Shown here piece after piece: positions 21,270 to 32,662 of a stretch of 56,989 bases of DNA. The notes under the pieces were generated by a model, which was not told the origin of the DNA, searched no databases, and was given only the letters and a program-made list of their open reading frames with translations. Positions within the stretch are counted from its first letter, which is position 1; the number at the start of each line of letters is the position of its first letter. Made by a program: the position numbers and the translations under genes. The DNA lies in contig JAFKAC010000222.1 in the NCBI GenBank assembly GCA_025766275.1, positions 1-56,989 on the forward strand, given 5' to 3'. This stretch comes from Lactarius indigo (lineage: Eukaryota; Basidiomycota; Agaricomycetes; Russulales; Russulaceae).

Positions 21270-22663
21270 CTAATTGTGTTCCCTCTGGCATGGCGACTTC
21301 TTATACATATAACCTAGCCGCGACACGTCCGCGCTTGGGCCGTGACGGAGAATAAGTTCGGCTAGCACCAGCCCAGTGCCAAGACTCATGGAAATACCCC
21401 ACGGCCCATGGCCTGCGCTTACCCAGACGCCACCGTGTAGACCGACACCTGTCTGTTGGGACGTCAATCTCGTAAGTAAAGGTGGCCCACTCCTGGAAAC
21501 TGGACGGTGGCAGAATCCTGTCGCCAGTATATCGACTTCGTCGTCGCCGAGCAGTTTGCGCACAGTGCGCATCAGCACCTCTATCGAGGCGGGATCTGGT
21601 TGTACTTCCGATGCGAGGTCGGGTACAGGAATCGCCGTCGTGTTCAGCCCAGCGAGGTAGATATTGCCACTGGCGCGGCTGAAGATCTCGGGCGAGAAGC
21701 TGGCGTCGTCGTTGGTGGTAAATATGGCATGGCAGCCTGTTGTTACAGACACCCCTGGCTCTGGCGCTGTCCAACGCGGCGAGCGCAAGACGATGGAGTG
21801 GCCGGAGAGATGTGTGATTGGAAGCGAGACGGTCGCATTTGAGAAAAGCGCTTTGAACACGCGTGGTGTCCACACCCCTGCGGTTAGTATGAGGGCATCG
21901 CAGGGAAGCACAGTGATGGAACCTGATTGTGAGCGAACGGAGAGCCCGGTGATGGTGTTGTCGGACGATGTGATGACGTCCGTGACGAAGACGGGATGGT
22001 GGACGTGGACGTTGCGGGACACACATTGGCCGAGGAGGAACTGGCATAGCTGCAACGGATCCCTGCAATGCAACGTCTCAGGGGTAAATGGTGCCCAATG
22101 AGAGGTCACGATGCAACGCACCACTTGTGCGGTGGTCGCTCCCGAGGACAAGATGTCGGCGGGAGGAATAGTAACTCCTCTTTCTGCGGAGAGCCACGAG
22201 GGGAGAGCGGCGCTGCCGCTGGATCCGGCGGACGCCGCGGCAGATGTACTACGGCTGACTCCTTCAAAAAGCCAGTCTTCGCCTTTCTTTCCACCAGGGG
22301 CTCGCCGGGCTTCAGGAAGCGATATCCCCGTGCTGGGACTGTACCCCCACAGTCGTGACCCGTCGTGCTCTTCAGCGAGTCGCTTGTGTAAGTCAAAAGA
22401 CAGTGCCCCGAGGGATGCAGTAGCGGGAGGGAACCAATCGCGAGCGAGAAAACCGGCGGCTTTTCCAGAGGCTGAGGCGAAGAGTGAAGGGGAGGTGTCG
22501 AGAAGATGGATGGTCAAACCATTCGAAAGCTGGGATAGATGGTATGCCGTAGATACGCCAATAATGCCTTGGCACGGGTAAGTTAAAATCAAAACGTTAT
22601 ATTTGTACTACCTGCTCCAACGATGAGAACATTGTTAACGGGAGCATCGCTTGTAGTGGTCAT
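21270..22663 (-). CDS. TDA3: FAD-dependent oxidoreductase, DAO fold (TDA3-like)
   Basis: Two exons, 22663-22612 and 22567-21270, joined over a 44-nt intron, give 449 aa. The N-terminal Rossmann motif is split by the intron: VNNVLIVGAG then IIGVSTAYHL, a GxGxxG dinucleotide site. It is followed by the Ser/Ala-rich SGKAAGFLARDWFP, and later by DALILTAGVWTPRVFKALF, LPITHLSGHSIVLRSP and near the end GVWVSAGHGPWGISMSLGTG, all typical of the D-amino-acid-oxidase-like family and of the fungal Tda3 subgroup. Yeast Tda3 is a putative oxidoreductase tied to late endosomes; substrate unknown. The long exon has large shadow frames on both strands, which are a base-composition effect. Confidence 0.88.
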
Positions 22664-24406
22664 CGCCTCCGGCTCAGCATGAGCAAGGGTGGCTTGTAAC
22701 TCGGATCGGACCATTCAGATGCCCTCTTAAAAGTGCAAGTCGAAATCCTCTACCATTTGTAGATTCTCGGCCCCCTCGAAGGCTGCAGACCTTCAAATTG
22801 GCCCGAAATCGGTGTTTCCAAGTATTACACAAGCCCCCGCGATTCTCCGAGGGAAGAACGTCATTCTCCAGGGAGATACAAAGCAAGAAGTGCGTATCCA
22901 CAAGGCACAATCCCCTCGTGTTGGGTTAAATATCGCAACTGGCTCGGACTTTGGAAAGTACTGGGCGTAAATTGATCTTTTCCCGTGGGACTGTTGCTTG
23001 TTCCCACTACGAGCCAGCCCACCAATTCAGATATTGGATCCAGCCGATTGTCCCGATGACCGCATATGGGGCCCTCTGAGGCCTGGGGTCTCGCACTGTT
23101 CGGGCCAATGGCCCTCATTATCGTTCTCAGTTCATGAGGGCCATTTCTTCATGTGCCCCGCAATAACCGACCGGGCCATCTCATTCCTCCGCCGTGGACC
23201 ATTCGGGCCTTTTTTTGAAGGAATGGCGTGTCCTAGTCACGAACTTCTCAAATCTCGGCACAGTCGTCGTCAATCACCTTTCCCAAAGATTCCCAAAGGC
23301 GATAAACGAACGAAGATGGAAGCAAAAGCTGCAGGTGAAACGACACTCCAGCGCAGAAGACTTCTCGCTTAACCGAATTGCGTTGACCAGCCGATCAGGG
23401 TTCATCAACGCTGGCCTTGAATGGGACGTGTAGCAGTAAACCGGTTAGCCAAGGCTAAGTCACGCGAACTCATAGCGGGTATTTGATAAACAAAGCTCGT
23501 GATTCAAACACGAGCCCAATGGACCAGTCATCATCGAGAGGTTGTCGTGTGTAGTGCTATGACGACAATTATTTCAACGTGACCGGGCTAGAACAGGCAG
23601 TCGTTATGGTCCGCAGAAGAACGCGTGCGCAGTCAAGCCGCGAATCCGACAAGCATGGGGTTGGCGTCGTACGTCCAGGGAGAAACGCTTCAGCGCCACG
23701 CTCCTACCTTCTCGTAAGATGACACTCCGTGGGTATTGGTGGAGCAATTGAATAGAAATGGTTACCATGAGGGCCACGAGTGACACAACAGTGAAGAGAC
23801 TCACAACTGGTGATGTAAGGGAAGAGTCCGCGGGCGGAGGGTGATTGGGCAGTTTTCTACTCGCGCCATGTATTGAAGATGCTGTAAAGGCATCCAGTGG
23901 CGCCTTTTCTTTCCGCTTCCACCACTGGTAGGCAGCAATGGAAGCGCGCGTGTCGAAAAAAAAAAAGATGACAGTCAAAAACGTCTCTTAGCAATGTGGC
24001 GTGCATCAGTCCCTTATCTAATATAGATGTGATTATTTTTGGCCGCCTGTGGCGCCGGGGGTCACACGCGTCCACGTCCATGAGGGACATTCCAATTCCA
24101 AAACACGAAAAAGGTGAGAACAACTGACCTACTTGGGTCCGAGGGCTAGTCTAAGTCGACGGAACATGGGTCGAATATTAATATTTATTTAGATGAGATC
24201 AACCGAATCGAAATCGATCGAAATGAAATGAGGTGAAGTGACCCCGGCTGTCAGTCAGTATTCCTCCTCCCCTCCCCACGGCCTTGTTGCCCCGCCTCAC
24301 ACCGCCGAGTGCTTAGGTTTATTGCCGGCCGTGTACATTACCTTTTGGCACGCACTCCCCACTTGTCTTCCGTTGGGACTTCCTCTTTCTTCCTTCACCC
24401 ACCATC
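22664..24406. other. Gene-poor intergenic region with a hairpin
   Basis: This 1.7-kb stretch has no reading frame with recognisable protein character or consistent splicing. A minus-strand frame around 23604-23978 includes one hydrophobic span (VVSLFTVVSLVALMVTISIQ) and might be a fragment of a small membrane protein, but start, splicing and homology cannot be supported. A perfect 12-bp inverted repeat lies at 23107-23145. Around 24170-24240 the DNA is low-complexity (repeated ATCGAAAT/GAAATGA), leading into the promoter of the next gene. Confidence 0.5.
23107..23145. repeat. Perfect 12-bp inverted repeat (hairpin)
   Basis: AATGGCCCTCAT at 23107-23118 and its exact reverse complement at 23134-23145 flank a 15-nt loop. 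No open gene overlaps it. It may be a cruciform, a degraded mobile-element terminus or a structured RNA. Confidence 0.6.
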
Positions 24407-27193
24407 ATGCCCCCTCGCCCGGGCTGTCGACCATGGCTCGCTCTCGTGTCCTCCAACGCCGCCCTCCTCTTCCTTCTGGTCGCCTCCCTTGTAATCTCAG
24501 TCTCGGCACAGTCCACTAACTCTGCGGTGCCTTCTACAATCTCGCCCAGTGTAACGGTTATCAGGGAGACATCGTCCTTCACTACCACCACCGTCACAAG
24601 TTCCGGGATCCAGACTCTCTCTATAGTCACAGTCCTGCCTACCGTTTTCAATGTTACTCTCACGATCGCAACTACTCCCACCTCCACTGCCAATGCCTCC
24701 GCGTCTACATCTTCCCCCACAGTCCTTGCAACCAAAATCGATCCCGCTTTTGGGGTTCTCGGCACTGTTCTCATTCTGACTGGTCTCCCCAGCGCCTTCC
24801 TTGGACACAAGAACAGATGGTCAGCCTATTCCTCTCATATATTCTCATCGCTGACCCCTCTTGGGATTCCAGGACGTCTTTCTTCTTGATCGGGTTCTAC
24901 ACCCTATCCCTCATCTGCTTCGCCCTTATCGTCAAATTTGGCATCTTGCGTTCAGTGAATCCACCTAGTACCACTTTACGGGGAATGTTCGTATTGTCGT
25001 CCTTCGTCGCTGGGATTGCCGGTGGAGGATTTTCCATCTTCTTCTGGAAAACAACAAAGTACTTCATTGGTGCTTGGGGCGGCTTTGCATTTGGCTTGTG
25101 GATCCAATGTTTCCGAGACGGTGGGCTCATCCGCCCCTTAGGTATCAGGTGGCTCATGTTCATCGGTATGCGCTCACGTTTCGGTCATCGAACTTCTTCA
25201 TCTTATGCGAACCACAGCTTGTTCTGTTATCGGTTTTGTCCTCTGTACCATTCCGAGGATTCATTACCAGGTCCTACTCGTTGCAACCGCCATTGTTGGT
25301 GCCAGTGTCGTCATGTTGGGTGCCGACTGCTTTTCAACGGCAGGGCTTAAAGAGGTATTTCCACTCACTTCCTTTCCTAACGTGCACGTTCTGACGCCCT
25401 CGTGTGTGTAGTTCTATGTTTGGAACATCGGATACCGGAACCTATTCCCCAAGTACACGGAGCATAATATCCAATTTCCTGTTTCACAGGCCATGCAAAT
25501 TGAACTTGGTCTAATCGGCGCGGTCACTCTTATGGGAATTGCGGTTCAGCTCCGCATCCTACATGTCCTACAGCAGAAACTCAAGGAGATCGCAGAAGAG
25601 CAGAGGCGCCGCGAACAACAAGACGACGCAAAAGCTGCAGAAAGGTTTTCTAAGCTCGAGCTCGAGAAGGCCGAATGGGAAAGGGAACACCCTAGTCTAG
25701 ACAGGTACGACCGCAGGGACAGCGAATTTTCCGGCACCACCCTTCTAAAGGGCGGCGACAGTTCTTCGAATCCCAGAGATGATTCCAATCTCGGCACACG
25801 TCCACGGCGTTCCTCTGGCATGTCAGAGTTCCTTGCCGCCGGTACCCCGGAAGAAGAGCTCAAACGCGCCGCCATGAAAAGACCCCAAAGTCCAGGCGTC
25901 CTTCCGGTGCTCGATCTGGGTAGCGACATCAAAGATGATGTCCCTCGTGCCTTTGTCTCTGGGGACATTGGGAAAAGCAAATTTTCCAGCGTTAAGATGG
26001 AAGACCTCAAAGCCAGAGAAGACTTATTACAAGAGATTCAGACGATACGACGCTCCATCGACGTTCTCAAAGCAGAAACCCCCCAGCCATCTTCTGGATC
26101 TAGCTCCGAGTCTCGTCAGCCGTCTCTTACCACATCACAACATCCGTCTTTTGTTTCCCACGCTAGAACGCTCAGTTACGATCTCAACGGCACAACCTTC
26201 GGCTCATCGCATCAACGCCCCCCTCGGCAATCCGACCCACGAGCAAGGATTCAGTCAATGGGAAGCCCAGCTTTCGGCGCTCACATCGGCCACACCATTG
26301 GGCGACCGACCAGCGCGCCCCTGCGTGATGATGATTGGGATTCGTACCTTCGTGATCGGAAACTCCTTCAGCCTCCTTCTGGGGTATCTGCGCCTATTGC
26401 TACTACTCCCGTACCAGTTGTCGTTCCGACTCCTCGTCTCTCTGTCCCGACAGCTGTTCAAGATGCCCTTATGCGTCGGCAGATGCGAGAAAGCTTACTA
26501 GAGGCTGGTGGCATCGAGGGGACTTTGGCCGATTCGCGTACATCTGCAGCCAACCCTGACGCAGCACCTGTTTCCCAGAGGGCCCATCACCGACGTACCG
26601 CTTCCTCTCCCCTTAGTAGTTCTTACATGCCCCCGACCATCTTACCGCCAAGGAAGGTGACCCCGCCTCCGGCACTACAATCGCGCACTGTCACCTACGA
26701 AGAACTGACAGAACGCCATCGCGAGAAATTGCATGAGCTGCAGGCCCCACTCACAAATGCAGAGAAGGAACAAGCTGAAGTCTCGGCTGCCAAGGCTCGG
26801 TGGGAACGCTCCATAGCGGCAGAACGTCATGCAGTTACCAAGCGGCAAGCGGAAAGAGCTGCTGCGCAAGCAAAGGATTCACGCCGTCGTCGCTCTGAGG
26901 AAACCGTACAAGATAAGGATAACACGAATAAGCAATCTCGCGATTCAGTCACTCGTCACACACGCTCAAAAAGTGCAGACAAGCTGAGTACGATGCCCAC
27001 CCCAACAGTTCGGCCATCGTCGGCGAGGTTGTCTATGCTCAAAGTGGAAGACTGGCAACGTCAAGCGGCTCAAGGCCAGTCTGGTGCAACCCAGACACGT
27101 CATGATTCCGGGGTACCATTTCCAGACTCGAAGGGCCACGAACATCGATCGAATCGCCGCACGACCGGTCTTCCGCGCGACCCCCCCAACTGA
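24407..27193 (+). CDS. TMEM198/DUF4203-like multi-pass membrane protein with long tail
   Basis: Four exons: 24407-24819, 24873 to about 25166, a short exon, and a last exon ending at 27193. The start carries a signal peptide (LALVSSNAALLFLLVASLVI, then SVSAQS) and a Ser/Thr-rich extracellular stretch. About seven hydrophobic segments follow, including FGVLGTVLILTGLPSAFLG, FFLIGFYTLSLICFALIVK, GMFVLSSFVAGIAGGGFSIF, IGAWGGFAFGLWIQCF, VLLVATAIVGASVVMLGADC and LGLIGAVTLMGIAVQLRIL. The GAWGGFAFGLWI and GASVVMLGADCF motifs fit the TMEM198 family. After the last span an Arg/Glu-rich coiled coil begins (LKEIAEEQRRREQQDDAK), then over 450 mostly disordered residues with a second coiled coil (TYEELTERHREKLHELQAPL). 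The function of fungal members is not known to me; a trafficking or plasma-membrane scaffold role is inference. Confidence 0.82.
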
Positions 27194-27607
27194 TCCGCTC
27201 CACCCCACCCGTAGTGAACGGGCTTTTTGGGCGTGTCAACGATTTCTTCACCGATATGTATATAATTATGGCATCCAACGCCGCGTTATTATGCCTTTCT
27301 ATAACGGAGCCCATCATTGGACTTTTTCAGGACATTTACTGTAACGACACGTACGCAATTATGGAATGACATTTAGCATATCACATAATCTTGCAGCTTG
27401 TAGCATTTCCGACCGGCCATGGACCACATTGCACTTGCCTCTTCCCCCCTGGTACATACAAGTATATAAACAGACTTTGTCTTTCCCACATTAACGTAAT
27501 CGGTGCCCTCGAACTGTATATTCCAGAAACCAATCACAATCCGATTATTGTAGCACAGGCCATACAAAACATCTACTGGGACCAAATTTTTCGCTGGTAG
27601 TCTAACA
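27194..27607. other. Convergent intergenic spacer
   Basis: 414 bp between the membrane-protein stop and the cis-prenyltransferase stop; AT-rich, and must contain both 3' UTRs. No gene is visible. Confidence 0.5.
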
Positions 27608-28661
27608 TTATAGGGAGAAGATCAACAGGCCCATGTCCGGCCAGAAAGTATCAATAAAATGAATCTGCGTGTTATCGGTGCACTGTCAGAATCAGAATGG
27701 GGTGAGCACCTGAATGGGTCCGGTCATCGAGGATCGCGGACTCACTTGCCAGAGTAGGAAGTCGCTCAGACGCTTGACGCCACTAGTCCTTATCAGAATG
27801 TCTAGGGGAGGACTATTGACTTTCGTGGTCATAAGGTGGTCTTCGATGTCCTTTCGGTGATTGGTCTGCACGCTCATCAGTTAGTATACACGCCACGCTG
27901 CATGCGTGCAAGACTCACTCGGTTCTCCCTTCGAGTAAGGCAACGTGAATCGTTTCTTCTACAGCCGTGGCAATCTCGTCCCGCGAAGAATACGGCATAC
28001 ACAAATTCAGCACTGCTCTGGAAAGATGTAATTGTGCAGCAGATACAATGACGTTTGACGCGGAACCCACCTATGGTTATCCTTGGTCAGTTCTTCGGCT
28101 TTGGCTAAAGCCGCTTGTACCTCAGGTGGGAAGAGGTCGGTTTTGCCGACGGTGTTAAGTCGTACTCCGTGCTGAGCGAGCAAACCCCTAGAGCGTGAGA
28201 AGTTCAGTACCCCAGTAGGTTTTTCATCATGGAAAAGGTACGCACCCACGTGTACAAAAGGTCCAAGAGCGCGTTCTCGGCCAAGTGCATCAGCCCATCG
28301 ACCTCTTCTTTCGGGCGCTTGAAGTTGTCGATAGCAAAGGCATATACAGAAACAAATTTGATATCGAGGCTGAACATATCTCCAGAATCTAGTTGTGAAC
28401 AAATTGAGGCTTTTTTTTTTCTTTTCCCGAAGGGCCACGTGTACAGCGTACCCTCCTCAGTGCGACGAAGCCGTCGACGTGTCCTTGTATGACCTTCATT
28501 CCTTTGATACGGGCATACCGTCTATTGCCGTCCATGACGAAGGCAACATGCTGTGGTATTGGGCCCGCTCTGAGCACGGCGAGACAGGCACGGTTGATGT
28601 GGTCGAGGGTTTGGTCGCGCAGCCAGTTTGCGCTAGAGAACACGGACGACAGGAAAGACAT
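27608..28661 (-). CDS. RER2: Cis-prenyltransferase (dehydrodolichyl diphosphate synthase)
   Basis: The start [20 protein letters not shown] was chosen because it is the last ATG before the conserved core. Family motifs in order: [18 protein letters not shown] (active-site Asp-Gly-Asn-Arg-Arg), [66 protein letters not shown] and [12 protein letters not shown]. It extends farnesyl-PP with isopentenyl-PP to dolichyl-PP for protein glycosylation, at the ER. At least five introns. One place is odd: after GFVALRR the next exon reads ILEIC in the expected frame, but the following [12 protein letters not shown] is in another frame (28368-28388). Either one base is missing, or an alternative donor restores the frame with a slightly longer loop. 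The gene is otherwise complete. Confidence 0.88.
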
Positions 28662-29679
28662 GGTCACGGGAACGGTCCGCTCGTGTTCCATGTGGTTTTG
28701 CATGCGGATACTGATGAGTTCCTTGACGAATTCTTCATACAGCCGACCCAGGTGACATGGCAAGCACATACCTCCGAGTCAATCCGAATATTCACGTCCA
28801 GTAAGCTATTATATATGACCGGTCTAGTTCACTTGGTTCGGAAGCAGCGGCGTCGAATGTTCCCAGCGTGTAAACCGAACAGGATCGGCGGCCACGTAAT
28901 GCGCCCGAATCAACGAAACATATCATCCCAAAGTGGCCTAGTTGGTGGCGGCGCGGTCATGTTGGGCCGACTAACTATTTGGCTCATCAATGCATCAATA
29001 CCCATCAAGGTCTGTGCCTGCAAAAAATATGTCCTGTGTCGCTTTTTCATGTGAAGTCCCTTATCAAACGTTAAGTATTTCGGAATCTATCTTAAGTTTT
29101 TTCCTAGAGATTTGTACGTTGTGCTTACACACCAGAACCTCGCCTCACAAATTCTGGAACTGAATGATAAGAGTCACAAGACTTCCTCAAGTCAGTTATT
29201 GACCAAACCTGGTCCACGCCGCTCCCCTGAGGCAATCTAGATTACGGGGGTGAAGCGTTATGCTGATGATGCAACTGCAAAGGGATGGAACAAATTCATG
29301 TCGGCCAAGATGAACTATTCTCAGCACCCCGTTGGAAAGAGGTAATTTACAACACTACGACACCCTTCGTTCGAAAACCGTGGACCTGCCCTCTACAGCC
29401 AGAAATCGCTCAGACGCCAGCCCTATTAGAACATCCTGAGGGTCATCACCCATCAAAGTCACGAAGTGACCTCGACCTGTATGATGCGTATGAACAGCAG
29501 GCAGCCAGGACTCACTTCGTATCACCCACAAGGTGGGAAATACACGAACAGCATCCTCGACGGCGGTTATTATCCCAAGCACCATTCTGTAGGAAATATT
29601 CTTGCCGCCGCGGCGTTCTCGCATCACACCCGCATCCGCATGGACGACGATCGATGGGGTCACTCATGGCCGTTTTTAG
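28662..29679. other. Intergenic region, no firm gene
   Basis: About 1 kb. A minus-strand frame at 29355-29663 (including ITAVEDAVRVFPTLWVIRSE) could be coding and could belong to the doubtful gene upstream of it: a GTACGA donor and an AACTAACTAA branch site lie between them. I cannot fix a start, splicing or family, so it is left unassigned. Confidence 0.35.
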
Positions 29680-30011
29680 TTAGTTCTCAGGCTGCAGTTT
29701 GTATTTGGAGGTAACATCGTACCATTCGAGAAAGACGCCTCCAACAATCATAGTGAGGTGTGAATACACGAGGTCGCGTCCTCCTGTCAACGTAACACTA
29801 AGACACTTTTCGGCCAGTCGCCGGCGCATGAGCGTATCAATCTCTTCGCTTGATGTCGAGGGAGAAGTATATTGCAGGACGAACTCTTGACCACCAAGTG
29901 TAATTATCGGGACGAGCTCAAGGTATCTTCGAGTTTTGCAGCGCGACCTGATGAAGCCATGGACGTCGCCTCGAGACCCTCTGCGCGTGAATATCGCCTA
30001 TCACCATCCAT
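29680..30011 (-). CDS. Possible small unknown protein
   Basis: A minus-strand frame ending at 29680 reads LELVPIITLGGQEFVLQYTS, then an EEIDTLMRRRLAEKCLSVTL helix and GVFLEWYDVTSKYKLQPEN. This looks more like protein than a chance frame. The likely start (MDGDRRYSRAEGLEATS, 30011) is in another frame, so a short intron or a one-base slip between about 29920 and 29975 is required. It lies head-to-head with the SWIM/RING gene, 164 bp apart, which supports transcription from a shared promoter. No family is recognised; it may continue into 29355-29663 through an intron. Confidence 0.3.
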
Positions 30012-30175
30012 AGAAAATACCACGTCCCGTAGTTTTGGGTGGGCATTGAGTGCTGATGACATTAATTACTCCGAGTCGTTACGTGGCGAACTGGGAGTTT
30101 GCCGAATATTTGGGAGTGTGGCACGCGTTTGCGCGCTTACGTGCTTCGTTTTCTCTCCGCATCGGAGTCATAGTC

Positions 30176-31597
30176 ATGGGCAAGCGCAAGCTTGCGCCCG
30201 ACGCAGACGTTATCGACTCAACTGGACCGGAATGGCATGGTACTAATTCAGACCCTGCTGGTGCATCTGGTCCTTCGCTGGGGCAACAGAAGCAAGCTCG
30301 AACATCGCCGTCAAAGGCAAAACGGTTGCGCAAGAATCCTCAAAGCTCGGATGCCTCCCTACCAGAAAAACGCGATGCGACGTTCAAAAAATCGTGCCCC
30401 AAGAATATTCTTGATCGCGTGGCTCGTGTCATGTCACAGAGGTAGGAGAATCGATGACATACTCAAAACTATCTGAACAACTCCCGAGTAGGTTCTTCAT
30501 GATTGACAGGAGACGCGAAGGCAATGAGCTTAAAGAAGAATTTAAAGTTCTTGGATCAACGGGAAATGTTCGTTGTCTCAGAAAATGAATTCGTCAATCT
30601 CTCAATCAGTGTTCATGGTAGGTGTACACTGTGACTATTGGCAAGTTGCCTTCATGCGACTGTGCGTCCGTCGTTCATCCATTTGTGCCAAGGGGGTCTA
30701 CTAACCTCCCCAAGGTCCAGATGCCTCTCGTGGCAATCATTGCAAACACATAGTACGTCGTCTCGTAGCGCAACAGGCCAGATTTCTGAGCTGCAAGGTT
30801 TTCATTGCAGTTGTTTATATATTTGAAGGGCGAGTACTTTTCCAGACCAAAGTACTTTCAAATGTACTCATCTATTTTGTGAAAACGTCGAACAGTCCTC
30901 CAGGTTCCTCAGTCGTCCGATTTGTGGTATCAAAAGTGAGATGCGGCTCGCAACGCTTTCTTTCCCCTTATGCTGACCGGTTGGTACAGGGCGCTGCTCA
31001 CTGGCGAACTCGAGAGTATATTCACGAATGCTCCACTGGCGCCGGGTGTCCTTGCCCATGACGGTGTGCGCAATGCGTATGCGAGTGCGACTGGTAAAAA
31101 TCAGACGGCGACATCATCCTCTACAAAGAGGCGCGTGCCAGGACCTGAAGATGACTGTTCCATTTGTTACGAGAGCATGCATGGCGAGTCGGAGGGTAGA
31201 CTAACATTCTGCGAAGAGTGCGGGAATGCACTTCACTCAGAATGTTTTGAGCAGTGTTCGTCCCTTTTTTTTTTTTTTTTTACCCCTTCTTTCTCTATGT
31301 TAACCGTGGTACTCACTTTCAGGGCGTCGGAGCGCAGCTGAGCTAACTTGTGTGTGGTGTCGCGCCAAATGGAACCAGGGGGACATAAATGAATCAAGTG
31401 CCGGTCCATCCTCTGAGGGATATATCAATCTCGGGGGGTTGCTGGCCTCAGTGGCAAGCGCGACAGAAGCAGTTGTACGCGACTTGCATCTTGCGTATAA
31501 ACCAACAGGGAATGACGCAATATCTATTAGATCATCACAGTCGGAGGTGGTCAAGTCGTTCCTGATCTCGAAGCTTAAAAGGTCGCGGGTTTACTAA
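30176..31597 (+). CDS. SWIM-domain RING-finger protein (ZSWIM2-like E3 candidate)
   Basis: About six exons. The first is basic and disordered (MGKRKLAPDADVIDS, SPSKAKRLRKNPQSS). Splicing then gives FFMIDRRREGNELKEEFKVL and GNVYTVTIGKLPSCDC joined to PDASRGNHCKHILFIFL: the CxC...HxCxH SWIM zinc-binding signature. Downstream, DDCSICYES, then LTFCEECGNALHSECFEQ and, after a T-rich intron, CVWCRAKW form a RING finger (CxxC, CxxC, HxxC, CxxC). SWIM plus RING in this order occurs in ZSWIM2/MEX-type ubiquitin ligases. A nuclear or cytosolic E3 role is inferred from the domains; substrates are unknown. Confidence 0.85.
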
Positions 31598-31797
31598 ATG
31601 GGGTTAAAGGCTAAGAGGTAGCTTCCAAAACTGGATAGGTTTTTACGTCTGTCAAAGATTTTCAAATTCGAGACGTAGGGAACCCAACCCTTTCGTTGGG
31701 GATGAATTGTTTTCTGTCCGTTGGGGATACATTTACCCCTCTCCTACATACCCTCAGGATACCTACCTACACGCACTTAAACCCCGCGTCCGGAGTC

Positions 31798-32491
31798 ATG
31801 CAGCGATCTCAGTCCACTCCAAACGTCGGTGTTCGACCCACGGTAGTACAGCTTCATCAAGCACCCCGCGTACCAAAACGAGCATCGACTTTCTAGCGGT
31901 TGCACCATCGAGTGCGACTTACAAAGAAAGATGCGAAGACCCTTTCGGCCTTGCAGGGTTCTTCCCACCAAGACCAAGATCATATGAACAAGAGCAGTCG
32001 GGCTGGTGGCGGGATGAGAGCCCAGAGCATGATTCGGAAGAACCAAAGGAGATGACAAATGAGGATGGCAACGTACTGGGTTTCCAACGCGCCCTCTTCA
32101 GTACTAGAGAGGAACAACAAGCAGAAACCATTATCGGGGATGAGGACAAGCTTGGAGTCCTTAGCATCTGTGCGCATTTTTTCTCTCTCTGATAAATGAA
32201 CGGCTAGCAAGTAACCCATACCCCCTGAGAGTAGTGACCGGGAAATGGCCGAATTGGGAGGATGAGATCACGGAGGATCATCTCCACTCGCCATATACCT
32301 GCGATGAGACATGTGACGACGAGGCAGTGCGTCTAGCCTACGAGAGACGGCGTGGCATGGGTCATGGTCAACAATTAGACAACGGCGGTGGTAAACAAGT
32401 GCCTGAGAGGACGAATAAGTTATTCTACGGGGCAGAGGAAGAGGAAGAAGCCTCGGGCTCTAGTTGGTTTGGTTTGGTGATGAGGAGATAG
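31798..32491 (+). CDS. Uncharacterised acidic protein
   Basis: Start MQRSQSTPNVG at 31798. One intron ending at 31895 (donor GTGTTC near 31832 keeps phase) leads into SSATYKERCEDPFGLAGFFP, then PRSYEQEQSGWWRDESPEHD. A second intron of about 40 nt (ending near 32208) joins SIS to SNPYPLRVVTGKWPNWEDE. The C-terminus is Cys- and Glu-containing (YTCDETCDDEAVRLAYERRR) and ends GSSWFGLVMRR. No family is recognised and no signal peptide or TM segment is seen. Its coding nature rests on in-phase splicing, low-complexity acidic composition and position between two good genes on the same strand, only 200 bp from the SWIM/RING stop. Confidence 0.6.
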
Positions 32492-32552
32492 GGCGTTGTA
32501 TGTCGTAATCGGGGGACCCCGAGAAATCACACGGGGTCCCGCGGGAGGAGTT

Positions 32553-32558
32553 TATAAA
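32553..32558 (+). promoter_or_regulatory. TATA box of the CSL-factor gene
   Basis: TATAAA at 32553-32558, 105 bp before the first ATG (32663), followed by a pyrimidine-rich leader (CTTTCTTCCCACTCTC). Confidence 0.5.
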
Positions 32559-32662
32559 CGTGGACGTATGCTCTCACGCCGCACACGTGGGACCCTGCTT
32601 TCTTCCCACTCTCTAATCGTTCTTCCCACACACTTGACCCCGCCTACAGACCGCGGGAAATC

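Noticed and set aside
21301..22396. Several long open frames on both strands
   Set aside because: They are shadows of the GC-rich FAD oxidoreductase exon; the family motifs are all in the 21270-22567 minus frame.
29285..29683. 132-codon plus-strand frame
   Set aside because: Composition is His/Arg/Pro-rich with no motif and it mirrors the better minus-strand frame; no donor or acceptor supports it.
31263..31281. Long T run as a possible terminator or transposon tail
   Set aside because: It is inside an intron of the SWIM/RING gene, just before the CVWC exon, and works as an extended polypyrimidine tract.
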